From NCBI RefSeq assembly GCF_001613165.1, contig NZ_BDBV01000006.1, forward strand, positions 62,001 to 126,000: a stretch of DNA of 64,000 bases, written 5' to 3'. Every line of letters starts with the position of its first letter. Position 1 is the first letter of the stretch. The position numbers were made by a program, and so were the translations under genes. Shown in pieces: positions 11,645 to 19,914 of this stretch. The DNA is from Nocardia mexicana NBRC 108244 (lineage in GTDB: Bacteria > Actinomycetota > Actinomycetes > Mycobacteriales > Mycobacteriaceae). The notes under the pieces were generated by a model. It saw only the letters and a program-made list of their open reading frames with translations. It did no database searches and was not told the origin of the DNA.

Positions 11645-11731
11645 GCACTAGTGCAGGAATGTGAATATCAGGGATTTCCCCCATATTTGGGCCACACAAT
11701 CGGAAATACGATGTACGCAAATACGACGTAC
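11645..11731. promoter_or_regulatory. Candidate operators between the GntR-TetR gene and the DUF2306 gene
   Basis: GCACTAGTGC at 11645-11654 is a perfect 10-base palindrome 16 bases before the regulator start, resembling ACTAGT-centred GntR sites. The sequence AAATACGAYGTAC occurs twice, at 11704-11716 and 11719-11731, 15 bases apart, just before the DUF2306 start. The assignment to this regulator is inference from position. Confidence 0.5.
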
Positions 11732-11746
11732 ACGTAGGGATACGAG

Positions 11747-12475
11747 ATGACCGAGATCGCGCCAGATCGCCCACGCACTCCGGCCGATACCCCGGCCCGA
11801 CCGGTTCGGCAGCGCTGGTGGCGGAGGCCGTGGGTGGTGCCGCTGGCCCTGCTGGTCTTCGCCTTCGTCGCCGTCTCGCTGCCGCCCTACCTGACCCTCG
11901 ACTCCGACCGTTCACGGGTGCCGTCACCGCCCGACTTCGCGCCGCACTACCCCATGCTGGTGGCGCACGTGCTGTTCGGTTCCGTCGCGATGCTCACCTG
12001 CTGCCTGCAGGTCTGGCCGTGGTTTCGGCAGCGCTACCCCCGCGCGCACCGGATCTCGGGGCGCGTGTACGTCTTCGGCGGCGTCGTGCCCGGCGGCGTG
12101 CTCGCCCTGTTCATCGGCGCGTTCTCGCCGTTCGGCCCGGTGGCCCGGGTCAGCAATGTGATGCTCGCGCTGCTGTGGCTGACGTGCACCGTCATCGGCT
12201 ACCGGCGGGCCCGGCAGCGCCGGTACGGCGACCACCGCCGCTGGATGATCCGCAGTTTCGCCCTGACCCTCTCGATCATCGGCAACCGTCTGTGGGGCGC
12301 GATCGTCACCGTCGTCCTGATCGTGACGACCCCGGGCATCGCGGACGACGGCGACCGCCTGGCCGAGACCACCGCGGGCATCGGCACCTGGCTGGGCTGG
12401 ACGGTGGCGCTGCTCGCCGCCGAATGGTGGTTGGTGGAACGACGCCGCACCCACCGTCCCCGAGTGGGGGTGTAG
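11747..12475 (+). CDS. DUF2306 membrane protein
   Basis: A 242-residue membrane protein of the DUF2306 family. A Pro/Arg-rich cytoplasmic N-terminus precedes about six membrane segments (about 29-47, 67-90, 100-120, 130-148, 163-190, 208-228). The family's HxxSGRVYV pattern (AHRISGRVYVFGG) sits near residue 100, and DHRRWMIRSFA near 165. Some members resemble heme- or quinone-linked membrane proteins, but no function is established. It is divergent from the GntR-TetR regulator, which probably controls it. Confidence 0.85.
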   Translation: MTEIAPDRPRTPADTPARPVRQRWWRRPWVVPLALLVFAFVAVSLPPYLTLDSDRSRVPSPPDFAPHYPMLVAHVLFGSVAMLTCCLQVWPWFRQRYPRAHRISGRVYVFGGVVPGGVLALFIGAFSPFGPVARVSNVMLALLWLTCTVIGYRRARQRRYGDHRRWMIRSFALTLSIIGNRLWGAIVTVVLIVTTPGIADDGDRLAETTAGIGTWLGWTVALLAAEWWLVERRRTHRPRVGV

Positions 12476-12540
12476 CCGTGTCACCGGCCATCGCCGCTTC
12501 CGGCGTGCTGCTGGCCGGAATTCCCTGCGGCCGGTGCGGA

Positions 12541-12731
12541 TCCCGGCCAAAAGCATGCCGGGAACAATGGGACCTACGCACCGGGACAACGATGGGGACC
12601 TACGCACCAGGACAACTATGGCAACCTACGCACCAGGACAACCATGGCAACCTACGCACCAGGACAACCATGGCAACCTACGCACCAGGACAACGATGGC
12701 GAATCCGCGCCGGGACGACGGTGGCGAATCG
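12541..12731 (+). repeat. Hairpin-seeded tandem array A
   Basis: A 23-base hairpin (12541-12563: arms TCCCGGC and GCCGGGA, loop CAAAAGCAT) starts an array of seven units of 25-26 bases (12553-12577, 12578-12603, 12604-12629, 12630-12655, 12656-12681, 12682-12706, 12707-12731). Unit 1 includes the hairpin's 3' arm; each unit begins GCAYGCCGGGA or the decayed form GCACCRGGA and ends near CAACCTAC. It fills the space between the convergent DUF2306 and trmD genes and stops six bases short of the trmD stop codon. The same hairpin occurs at arrays B and C. Confidence 0.9.
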
Positions 12732-12736
12732 ACGGA

Positions 12737-13480
12737 TTACTCGCCGTCCGGTAGTAGGTCGGGGCGGCGTTCGCGGGTGCGGGCCAGGGACTGGTCGTGG
12801 CGCCAGGCGTCGATGCGGGCGTGGTTGCCGGACAGCAGGATTTCGGGGACGTCCAGCCCGCGCCAGCTGACCGGGCGGGTGTAGCTGGGCCCCTCGAGCA
12901 GGCCGTCGGAGAACGAATCCTGTTGGTGGGACAGCTGATTGCCGAGCACCCCGGGGATGAGGCGGACCACGGCCTCGGTCATCACCAGCACCGCGGCCTC
13001 ACCGCCGATCAGCACATAATCGCCGATGCTGACCTCTTCGACCCGTACCCGGCGGGCGGCATCGTCGAAAACGCGCTGATCGATGCCCTCGTAGCGGCCG
13101 CAGGCGAAGACCAGATGCCGTTCGGCAGACCAGCGTTCGGCGGTCTCCTGGGTGAACGACACACCGGCGGGCGTGGGCACCACCAGCAGCGCGTCGTCGG
13201 GGCACACCTCGTCGAGCGCGTCACCCCACACGGTCGGTTTCATCACCATGCCGGGACCGCCACCGTAGGGGGCGTCGTCGACGGCCTGATGCACATCGTG
13301 GGTCCACCGGCGCAGATTGTGCACACCGAGCTCCACGAGCCCCTTGTCGATCGCCTTGCCCAGCAAGGCCGTTCGCATCGGCTCCAGATACTCGGGAAAA
13401 ATCGTGACGACATCGAGGCGAAGCGCGGCGCGCGGCGCAGCGGCATCCTGCGGTGCGGCGGGTTCATCGACGCTGCGCAT
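12737..13480 (-). CDS. trmD: tRNA (guanine-37-N1)-methyltransferase
   Basis: Methylates G37 of tRNAs reading CNN codons, preventing frameshifts. The 247-residue protein carries [14 protein letters not shown] at the N-terminus, the knot-fold SAM site ([15 protein letters not shown], then [16 protein letters not shown]) and the C-terminal [15 protein letters not shown]. About 20 residues before LDVVTIFP are extra compared with typical members. The start is three bases from the rimM stop, so it is co-translated with rimM in the ribosomal-protein operon. Confidence 0.96.
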   Translation of the reverse strand: MRSVDEPAAPQDAAAPRAALRLDVVTIFPEYLEPMRTALLGKAIDKGLVELGVHNLRRWTHDVHQAVDDAPYGGGPGMVMKPTVWGDALDEVCPDDALLVVPTPAGVSFTQETAERWSAERHLVFACGRYEGIDQRVFDDAARRVRVEEVSIGDYVLIGGEAAVLVMTEAVVRLIPGVLGNQLSHQQDSFSDGLLEGPSYTRPVSWRGLDVPEILLSGNHARIDAWRHDQSLARTRERRPDLLPDGE

Positions 13481-13483
13481 CGC

Positions 13484-14023
13484 TCACTCCTCGTCGAGCA
13501 GTCCCTCGGGCGGATCGATGACGATCACGCCCTCGGCGATCGATACGGTCGGCACGATCGCGGTCACGAACGGGATGAGAATCTCACGCCCCGCGGTGCC
13601 CCCGGCGCCTTCGGCCGCCCGCACCGAAAGCAGTTCTCCCGCAGCCGAATGCAGCACCTCGGCGACCTCGCCGACAACGGTGCCGTCGTCGAGCCGCACG
13701 GTGAGTCCCTCGAGTTCGTGGTCGTAGTACTCGTCCGGATCCTCCGACGGCGGCAGGTCGGCGCTGTCGACCACGAAGAGCGTGCCGCGCAACGCATCCG
13801 CGGCCTCGCGATCCGAAACACCCTGCAGGCGTAGGAGAAGTCGGCCCGAATGCTCCCGGACCGACTCCACCGTGTACTCCTGTGTCGCCTTCGCCCGAGG
13901 CATGCGCCCGCGCAGTACCGCGCCGGTCGCGAACCTCAGCTCGGGCTCGTCGGTACGGACCTCGACCACGAGTTCACCGCGCACACCGTGCGATTTGGCG
14001 ATCCGCCCGACAACCAGTTCCAT
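13484..14023 (-). CDS. rimM: 16S rRNA processing protein RimM
   Basis: Assembly factor for the 30S head that binds S19. The 179-residue protein has the N-terminal RimM barrel (LVVGRIAKSHGVRGELVVEV) and the C-terminal PRC barrel (DEYYDHELEGLTVRL to ILIPFVTAIVPTVSIAEGVIVIDPPEGLLD). Size is normal. Its ATG directly abuts the khpA stop, and trmD begins three bases after its own stop. Confidence 0.95.
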   Translation of the reverse strand: MELVVGRIAKSHGVRGELVVEVRTDEPELRFATGAVLRGRMPRAKATQEYTVESVREHSGRLLLRLQGVSDREAADALRGTLFVVDSADLPPSEDPDEYYDHELEGLTVRLDDGTVVGEVAEVLHSAAGELLSVRAAEGAGGTAGREILIPFVTAIVPTVSIAEGVIVIDPPEGLLDEE

Positions 14024-14266
14024 CTACTGATCGGTATCGACCACGTCGACCCGGATACCCCGGCCGCCGATACCGGCGACGAGGGTGCGCAGCGCGGTCG
14101 CGGTACGACCACCTCGACCGATCACCTTGCCCAGATCGTCCGGGTGCACGTGCACCTCGACGGTGCGCCCGCGCCGGCTGGTGATCAGCTCGACGCTGAC
14201 GTCATCGGGATTGGCGACGATGCCGCGCACCAGGTGCTCGACAGCATCGGCGACGACTGCGCTCAT
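14024..14266 (-). CDS. khpA: KH-domain RNA-binding protein KhpA
   Basis: An 80-residue single KH domain with the signature GKVIGRGGRTATALRTLV at residues 46-63. In Gram-positive bacteria KhpA forms a complex with KhpB and affects growth and cell shape by binding RNA. The usual place is between rpsP and rimM, as here. Its ATG overlaps, as ATGA, the stop of a 27-codon leader open frame (14263-14346), so khpA translation probably depends on ribosomes arriving from that leader. Confidence 0.93.
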   Translation of the reverse strand: MSAVVADAVEHLVRGIVANPDDVSVELITSRRGRTVEVHVHPDDLGKVIGRGGRTATALRTLVAGIGGRGIRVDVVDTDQ

Positions 14267-14346
14267 GCCTCCACCTCGCTGGCGCTCGGCTCCGGCATGA
14301 ACGCAGAGTGCGCTGTGTTGATGGTTCGCTCGCTACGCTCGCTCAC
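14263..14346 (-). CDS. 27-residue dispersed leader peptide, copy 1
   Basis: A GTG-started open frame of 27 codons beginning two bases after the rpsP stop and ending in a TGA that overlaps the khpA start (ATGA). It reads SERSE at its start and MPEPSASEVEA at its end. A second copy of exactly the same length, identical at about 19 of 27 positions, lies at 50212-50295 before an unrelated gene. Differences include synonymous changes (CGT/CGC, GCG/GCC, GCC/GCT), and the variable residues cluster in the middle. Likely a translational-coupling leader or the coding part of a dispersed element. Confidence 0.6.
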   Translation of the reverse strand: MSERSERTINTAHSAFMPEPSASEVEA

Positions 14347-14348
14347 GA

Positions 14349-14795
14349 TTACTCGCCAGCCTCGGCCTTCTCAGCGGTCTCGGCCTTCTCGGCGTCGTCG
14401 GCCTTCTTCGACGCCTTCTTCTTCGGCGTGGTGGCCTCGGCGACGGGCTCGCTGTCGGCGGCGGCCAGCGCGGCGTTGAACAGATCCAGCTTCGACGGCT
14501 TGGCCGCCTTGGTCTTCAGGGTGCCCTCGGCGCCCGGCAGGCCCTTGAACTTCTGCCAGTCGCCGGTGACCTCGAGGATGCGCTTGACCGGCTCGGTCGG
14601 CTGCGCACCGACGCCCAGCCAGTACTGCACGCGCTCGGAGTTCACCTCGATCAGCGAGGGCTCCTCCTTGGGGTGGTACTTGCCGACGCTCTCGATCGCG
14701 CGGCCGTCGCGGCGGGTGCGCGCGTCGGCGACGACGATGCGGTACTGCGGGTTGCGGATCTTCCCGAGCCGGGTGAGCTTGATCTTGACAGCCAT
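14349..14795 (-). CDS. rpsP: 30S ribosomal protein S16
   Basis: Small-subunit protein needed for 30S assembly. The 148-residue product has the canonical S16 N-terminus ([22 protein letters not shown]) and core to about residue 85, then a low-complexity extension of about 60 residues rich in Lys, Ala and Glu. Such tails are normal in mycobacterial and nocardial S16. It is the first gene of the rpsP-khpA-rimM-trmD operon; the roughly 240 bases upstream form its leader and promoter region, where no other gene is seen. Confidence 0.97.
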   Translation of the reverse strand: MAVKIKLTRLGKIRNPQYRIVVADARTRRDGRAIESVGKYHPKEEPSLIEVNSERVQYWLGVGAQPTEPVKRILEVTGDWQKFKGLPGAEGTLKTKAAKPSKLDLFNAALAAADSEPVAEATTPKKKASKKADDAEKAETAEKAEAGE

Positions 14796-15036
14796 GGCTG
14801 TTGCCTTTCGGGTGGTGGCCGCCGCGGGGCGGCCGGTTGGTCACGGCGCAATTCAGCGACCCACACGGATGCGGGCCCGGTTTTGCGTAGAGTGTGTGAC
14901 CGCCGCGCGGTACGTAACCGGAGACGGGCTGACACTGTCCCGACGCGGAGCCGCGAGGCTCCGACGAGGACGATCGTCCATTCTGCCAGACCGCCCCCGA
15001 CCCGAGGAAATCGCCCACCCGAACCTCAGGCTCGTC

Positions 15037-16176
15037 TCACTGCCGCGCCGTCTCCCGGAAACGGGCCTCGACCGCCGAGCGTCCGGGTCCGTCCGGTCGC
15101 TCGATGCGCTGCTGGGCGATATCGACGGCCCAGGCGTAGCGCGGATCGGGCCGCAGGGCGTGCTCGCGCAGACAGGCCTCGGTGAACTTGATGACGTGCT
15201 CATCGCGATGGTCGACCGCCCGCGCGATCAGCTCGTCCCAGGCGGGCGGCTGCGCCTGTCGGGCCCGATCCAGCGCGGCGTCCTCCCCCGCCCGGCTGGT
15301 GGTCACCATCATCAGCAATGTGACCTGCGCCTGCCATAGCGCGGCCACCGTCGGCTGGTGCAGCTCCGGAGGCAGGTGCGGCAGGACGAGCCGCGCCGCG
15401 GCCGGTGCGGTCACACCGTGCAGCAGCGGGATCGGGAACCACGAATCCGTATGCGCCACACAGATTCCCGCGTAGTGGGCGGTCATATCCGACAGCAGCC
15501 TGTCGAGGTGGTCGGGCACCAGGGTGTCCAGGGCTTCGGCGTATCCGGGCATCGCGTGCGGGTTCCGCATGCGGGCCAGCCCTTCCTGCGGGCTGCCCAG
15601 CGGCTGCGACAGCCGGTTGACCGCGGCCACCGCCGCGGGCACACCCAGGTTCCCGACCAGCCGTCCGCGCCCCGGCGCATCGACGAACCGCGCGGCCCAA
15701 TAGCCCATCCCCCGGGCCAGCTCCCGCACCTGCAGGTCGGTGGGTCGGTCGGTGGCGCCGAGCCCGCGCACCGCGTGGGCGGTACGGATCAGTCCGTGCG
15801 TCAGCCCGGTCATCGGACCCGGCAGCAGCCGCGGCCACCAGCGAACCAGGACCGCCTGCCAGCCCTCCTCCGCGATCTCGCGCAGGAACAGCTCCTCGAA
15901 ATCCCCGGCGCGGCCGATATCCCCCAGTGCCGCACGCCAATCCGACTCGTCGGCACCGTCGAGGCGCTGGTACGGCACGGGCGGCTCGTGGTGCGGGGCG
16001 GCGCGGCGATACACCTCGACCCATTCCGGAACGGCGTCGCCGTGCCCCAGCACGGCGAGGGCCTCGGCGCCCATGGGCCCGTGGTTGGCCAGGTCCCCGC
16101 CCCCGAGGTTGCGTTCGTATCCGAGGTCGTCGAGCCGTTCGAGCGCATCGTTGACGGCGTCGTGGTAGGTGGTCAT
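15037..16176 (-). CDS. Questin-oxidase-like (DUF4243) protein
   Basis: A 379-residue protein resembling the DUF4243/questin oxidase-like family, some members of which catalyse Baeyer-Villiger ring opening of anthraquinones. Family-type segments are visible: LGGGDLANHGPMGAEAL near residue 24, GLTHGLIRTAHAVR near 125, and histidine-containing ICVAHTDSWFPIPLLHGVTAP near 235. No signal or membrane segment is seen. The start at 16176 follows GTGAGGC and avoids a longer frame crossing the MarR operator. It is divergent from a marR gene with a near-perfect palindrome between, so it is probably induced by the regulator's ligand. Confidence 0.8.
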   Translation of the reverse strand: MTTYHDAVNDALERLDDLGYERNLGGGDLANHGPMGAEALAVLGHGDAVPEWVEVYRRAAPHHEPPVPYQRLDGADESDWRAALGDIGRAGDFEELFLREIAEEGWQAVLVRWWPRLLPGPMTGLTHGLIRTAHAVRGLGATDRPTDLQVRELARGMGYWAARFVDAPGRGRLVGNLGVPAAVAAVNRLSQPLGSPQEGLARMRNPHAMPGYAEALDTLVPDHLDRLLSDMTAHYAGICVAHTDSWFPIPLLHGVTAPAAARLVLPHLPPELHQPTVAALWQAQVTLLMMVTTSRAGEDAALDRARQAQPPAWDELIARAVDHRDEHVIKFTEACLREHALRPDPRYAWAVDIAQQRIERPDGPGRSAVEARFRETARQ

Positions 16177-16193
16177 GGTAGCCTCACTTCGGA

Positions 16194-16212
16194 TATACAA
16201 ACTGTTCGTATA
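16194..16212. promoter_or_regulatory. MarR operator
   Basis: TATACAAACTGTTCGTATA is a 19-base palindrome with eight of nine arm positions paired. It lies between the starts of the questin-oxidase-like gene (16176) and marR (16235), the position and form typical of MarR sites. The AT-rich surroundings would also carry the -10 boxes. Confidence 0.8.
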
Positions 16213-16234
16213 ACCGAAGATATAGGATGCACCC

Positions 16235-16723
16235 GTGCCCGACAAGAGCAGCGCCCCAAGGGTTCCCAGCCGCACCGAGATCACCGAGATCGTCGGCTTC
16301 CTCCCGCTGATCGCGGCGTTCTTCGACAAGGCCCGCGCGGATATGCCCGCCGATCACGAGGAGACGTTCGTCGGGCGCGGCCTCACCTCGCGTCACGGGG
16401 CGGTCTGCGTGCAGTTGGTGCCCGACCAGTCGCTGAGCGTCGGAGAACTGGCCGCCCGGATGGGCCTCGCCCTGTCGACGGTCAGCGAACTCGTCGGCGA
16501 CCTCGATCGCGCCGAATGGGTCAGCCGCACCCCCGACCCCGCCAACCGCCGCCGCACCCTGGTGCGCCTGCGCCCCGAAAAGCGCGACCACATGGAGACT
16601 TTCGTAGCCCGACGAGCAGAGCCGCTACTCAACGCCCTGGCAACCCTCACCCCCACCCAGCGCGACGGCTTCGCCGCGGGCCTCCGCGCCTGGGCCCACG
16701 AAATCCGAACCTGGCGCACCTGA
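16235..16723 (+). CDS. MarR-family regulator
   Basis: A 162-residue MarR protein starting with GTG. The winged helix is clear: LSVGELAARMGLALSTVSELVGDLDRAEWV at about residues 67-96, then the wing DPANRRRTLVRL. Helices at both ends form the dimer interface. It faces the questin-oxidase-like gene across a 19-base palindrome and most likely represses it and itself. The ligand is unknown; an aromatic or quinone compound would fit the partner and the family, but that is inference. Confidence 0.9.
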   Translation: MPDKSSAPRVPSRTEITEIVGFLPLIAAFFDKARADMPADHEETFVGRGLTSRHGAVCVQLVPDQSLSVGELAARMGLALSTVSELVGDLDRAEWVSRTPDPANRRRTLVRLRPEKRDHMETFVARRAEPLLNALATLTPTQRDGFAAGLRAWAHEIRTWRT

Positions 16724-16771
16724 GGTGTCCGAATTGATGCGCGACCTCGACAAGGAGTAGTCGCCGCAGCG

Positions 16772-17872
16772 TCAGCGGTGGCCGGTGACCGGATCGCGCC
16801 GGTTGTGGACGCGGCCGCGCAGGACCACGAACGACGGTGCGGCGAGTACTTCGGGGCCGGTTCGCGGGTCTTCCCGGTAGACGACGAAATCCGCGGGGGC
16901 GCCGGGGGCGATAGCCGGGCGGCCCAGCCATTCGCGGGCCTTCCAGGAGGCCGCGCCCAGCGCTTCGTCGGGGGTCAGGCCCGCCGCGGACAGCGCCGCG
17001 ATCTCGTCGGCTATGCGGCCGTGGCGGATCGAGCCGCCCGCGTCGGTGCCGGTGTAGATGGGGACACCCGCGGCGTGGGCGTCGGCGACGGTGCTGCGGA
17101 CGCGGCGGTGCAGGTCGCGCATGTGGGCGGCGTAGGTAGGGAATTTGGTTGCGCTGTCGGCGATTTCGGGGAAGGTGTCGATGTTGACCAGCGTCGGCAC
17201 GAGGGCGGTGCCGTGGTGCGCCATCATCGCGATGGTCTCGTCGGTCAGCCCGGTGCCGTGTTCGATGCAGTCGATTCCCGCGCCGAGCAGGCCGGGCAGG
17301 GCATCCTCGCCGAAGACGTGCGCGGTGACGCGGGCGCCCTCGCGGTGGGCGGCGTCGATCGCCTCCTTCAGGACGGCGTCGCTCCACAGCGGCGCCAAGT
17401 CGCCCACCGACCGGTCGATCCAGTCGCCGACGATCTTCACCCACCCGTCGCCGAGCCGGGCCTGTTCGGCGACGATCTCCGGCAGGTCGCGCTCGTCGTC
17501 GAGTTCGATGCCCAGCTCGCGGATGTAGCGCTTGGGCCGGGCGATGTGGCGCCCGGCGCGGATGATCTTCGGCAGGTCCTCGCGCTCATCGATGAACCGG
17601 GTATCGATGGGCGAACCGGCATCGCGCAGCAGTAGCGCCCCGGCGTCGCGCTCGGTCTCCGCCTGCGCGACCGCCCCCTCGCGATCCTCGTGTCCCCCGC
17701 CGTACCGGATCCCGACGTGGCAGTGCGCATCGACCAGCCCAGGCACGATCCACCCACTGCCGCACAGGGTTTCGGCATCCCGAACGGGCTCGAACGAGAT
17801 CACCCCGTCGTGCACCCACAGATCACGCACTTCGTCACCGGGAAGCACCACTCCCCGCAGATGCAGTCGCAT
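16772..17872 (-). CDS. Amidohydrolase-family metal-dependent hydrolase
   Basis: A 366-residue amidohydrolase with the full metal-site set: DAHCHVG (HxH) near residue 49, the lysine in WVKIVGDW near 148, histidines in VTAHVFGE and CIEHGTG near 186 and 205, and the aspartate in YTGTDAGG near 278. Members cleave C-N or C-O bonds in cyclic or peptide-like substrates; this one is close to imidazolonepropionase/prolidase-type enzymes. The start at 17872 follows GGAGG. It directly follows ffh on the same strand, as in mycobacteria. Confidence 0.88.
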   Translation of the reverse strand: MRLHLRGVVLPGDEVRDLWVHDGVISFEPVRDAETLCGSGWIVPGLVDAHCHVGIRYGGGHEDREGAVAQAETERDAGALLLRDAGSPIDTRFIDEREDLPKIIRAGRHIARPKRYIRELGIELDDERDLPEIVAEQARLGDGWVKIVGDWIDRSVGDLAPLWSDAVLKEAIDAAHREGARVTAHVFGEDALPGLLGAGIDCIEHGTGLTDETIAMMAHHGTALVPTLVNIDTFPEIADSATKFPTYAAHMRDLHRRVRSTVADAHAAGVPIYTGTDAGGSIRHGRIADEIAALSAAGLTPDEALGAASWKAREWLGRPAIAPGAPADFVVYREDPRTGPEVLAAPSFVVLRGRVHNRRDPVTGHR

Positions 17873-17942
17873 ATCGCCTCCCGGTTGCGCGCCGTCGAGA
17901 ACCTCCCCCAACCTACTGCGCTCGGTCGGCCCCGAGCACGCG

Positions 17943-19514
17943 CTAGTTCTTCGGGAAGTTCAGCTTCGACAAGTCGATGCCCTCGAGGCCGGGCGGGAGT
18001 TCGTCGGCCCCGGAGGGCATGTTCGACAGGTCCGGCATTCCCGCGGGCATGCCGCCCGGCATGCCGGGCATACCCGGGAACCCGCCGCGCATCTTCGGCG
18101 GCGTCGGCCCGCGTCCGCCCTTCTTGCCCTTCTTCCCCTTCTTGCCCTTCGCATTTCGGCGTCCGCCGCCGGGCATGCCCATCTGGCGACCCATCTGCGC
18201 CATCATCTTGCGGGCCTCGAAGAAGCGGTCGACCAGCTGGTTGACATCGGTCACGGTGACGCCGGAGCCATTGGCGATACGCAGTCGACGGGAGGCATTG
18301 ATGATCTTGGGATTGGCCCGCTCGGCGGGTGTCATGCCGCGGATGATCGCCTGCACCCGGTCCAGCTGCTTGTCATCGACCTGGGACAGCGCATCCTTCA
18401 TCTGACCGGCACCGGGCAGCATGCCCAGCAGGTTGCCGATCGGGCCCATCTTGCGGATGGCCATCATCTGCTCGAGGAAGTCCTCGAGCGTCAGCTCACC
18501 GGAGCCGATCTTGCGCGCGGCCTCCTCGGCCTGCTGCTGGTCGTAGACCTGCTCGGCCTGCTCGATCAACGTGAGCAGGTCGCCCATGCCGAGGATGCGG
18601 CTGGACATGCGGTCCGGGTGGAAGACGTCGAAGTCCTCGAGCTTCTCACCGGTGGAGGCGAACAGGATCGGCTCGCCGGTCACCTCGCGCACCGACAGCG
18701 CCGCACCGCCGCGCGCGTCGCCGTCCAGCTTGGTGAGCACCACGCCGGTGAAGCCGACACCGTCGCGGAACGCCTCGGCGGTGGTGACCGCGTCCTGGCC
18801 GACCATGGCATCGAGCACGAACAGGGTCTCGTCGGGCTGCACCGCGTCGCGGATGCCCGCGGCCTGGCGCATCAGCTCCTCGTCGATACCCAATCGACCG
18901 GCCGTGTCGACGATGACGACGTCGTAGTGCTTCTGCCGCGCCTCCTCGACACCGGCGCGCGCAACATCGACGGGATCCGAGGCGGTGACGCCCAGCGGAT
19001 TCTCGCCGCCGCCGATCGAGGTGCCCGGATGCGGCGCGAAGACCTGCGCGCCCGCGCGCTCGCCCACGACCTGCAGCTGCGTGACGGCGCCCGGCCGCTG
19101 CAGGTCACAGGCCACCAGCAGCGGCGTATGCCCTTGGCCCTTCAACCATTTCGCGAGCTTGCCCGCCAGCGTGGTCTTACCGGAGCCCTGCAGACCGGCG
19201 AGCATGATCACCGTCGGCGGGGTCTTGGCGAATCGCAGCCGTCGCGTCTCGCCGCCGAGAATCCCGACCAGTTCCTCGTTGACGATCTTGACGACCTGCT
19301 GCGCCGGATTCAGCGCCGCCGAGACCTCCGCGCCCTTGGCGCGCTCCTTGATCTTGGCGATGAACTGCCGGACCACCGGCAGCGCGACGTCGGCCTCGAG
19401 TAGGGCCAGGCGGATCTCGCGCGCGGTCGCGTCGATATCGGCCGGTGACAGACGCCCCTTGCCACGCAGATCACTGAGGGCACCGGTCAACCGGTCGGAC
19501 AGGGATTCGAACAC
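17943..19514 (-). CDS. ffh: Signal recognition particle protein Ffh
   Basis: The SRP GTPase that binds signal sequences and 4.5S RNA and docks with FtsY. The 523-residue protein shows the N domain (VFESLSDRLTGALSDLRGKG), G domain motifs GLQGSGKTT, DTAGRLGID and TKLDGDARGG, and the methionine-rich M domain. After the M domain there is a basic KGKKGKKGKKGG run and a Gly/Met/Pro tail (GMPGMPGGMPAGMP) of about 60 residues. GTG 19514 is the start, matching the family N-terminus and preceded by AGGAG. It is transcribed toward the amidohydrolase. Confidence 0.96.
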   Translation of the reverse strand: MFESLSDRLTGALSDLRGKGRLSPADIDATAREIRLALLEADVALPVVRQFIAKIKERAKGAEVSAALNPAQQVVKIVNEELVGILGGETRRLRFAKTPPTVIMLAGLQGSGKTTLAGKLAKWLKGQGHTPLLVACDLQRPGAVTQLQVVGERAGAQVFAPHPGTSIGGGENPLGVTASDPVDVARAGVEEARQKHYDVVIVDTAGRLGIDEELMRQAAGIRDAVQPDETLFVLDAMVGQDAVTTAEAFRDGVGFTGVVLTKLDGDARGGAALSVREVTGEPILFASTGEKLEDFDVFHPDRMSSRILGMGDLLTLIEQAEQVYDQQQAEEAARKIGSGELTLEDFLEQMMAIRKMGPIGNLLGMLPGAGQMKDALSQVDDKQLDRVQAIIRGMTPAERANPKIINASRRLRIANGSGVTVTDVNQLVDRFFEARKMMAQMGRQMGMPGGGRRNAKGKKGKKGKKGGRGPTPPKMRGGFPGMPGMPGGMPAGMPDLSNMPSGADELPPGLEGIDLSKLNFPKN

Positions 19515-19602
19515 CGATCGCGCTCCTGGTATCTCGACGGACGTCACTCGACATACCAGGGTATCGGGATCTCGCGGATCGTCGGATCCGGGCCGGTTAC
19601 CA

Positions 19603-19914
19603 CTACTCCAGCGAGCGCCGCCGCGGCCGCGGGGCCTGTCGGATGTCGTGCTCCTCCGACGCCACCATATACAGCGCCTCGCGTGCGGTGAGCCCCAGTT
19701 CCAGCGCCATATTGTCGAGCATCGCCCATTCGGCCGCGCTGGGGTCGTGATCGGTGACGGTCGACGCGATCGTCATGGCCGTCACCGCCTGCTGCCCGGT
19801 GAGCGTGCGGCCCGGTAGCCAGGACACCACCCAGCGGTCTCCGCCGACGCAGCGCGCGATGTGCCGGGTCATATCGCTGGTCATCATCGACGCGGATACG
19901 ACTTCAATAGCCAC
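19603..19914 (-). CDS. Small protein of unknown function upstream of ffh
   Basis: A protein of about 103 residues I do not recognise. The C-terminal half has a helical AEWAMLDNMALELGLTAREALYMVASEEHD and ends in a basic PRPRRRSLE. The GTG at 19914 is preferred because AGGGGAGC lies upstream; a TTG at 19986 would add 24 residues. No signal or membrane segment is visible. It sits between glnD and ffh, on their strand. Codon use looks normal for this genome. Confidence 0.6.
   Translation of the reverse strand: MAIEVVSASMMTSDMTRHIARCVGGDRWVVSWLPGRTLTGQQAVTAMTIASTVTDHDPSAAEWAMLDNMALELGLTAREALYMVASEEHDIRQAPRPRRRSLE

Noticed and set aside
12541..12731. Possible CRISPR array because of regular 26-base units.
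   Set aside because: The units are contiguous with no unique spacers between them, and no cas gene is nearby. The same applies to arrays B, C and D.
12541..12731. Retron-type or msDNA origin for the hairpin arrays.
   Set aside because: No reverse transcriptase gene lies in the window, and the arrays lack the paired inverted repeats of msr-msd regions.
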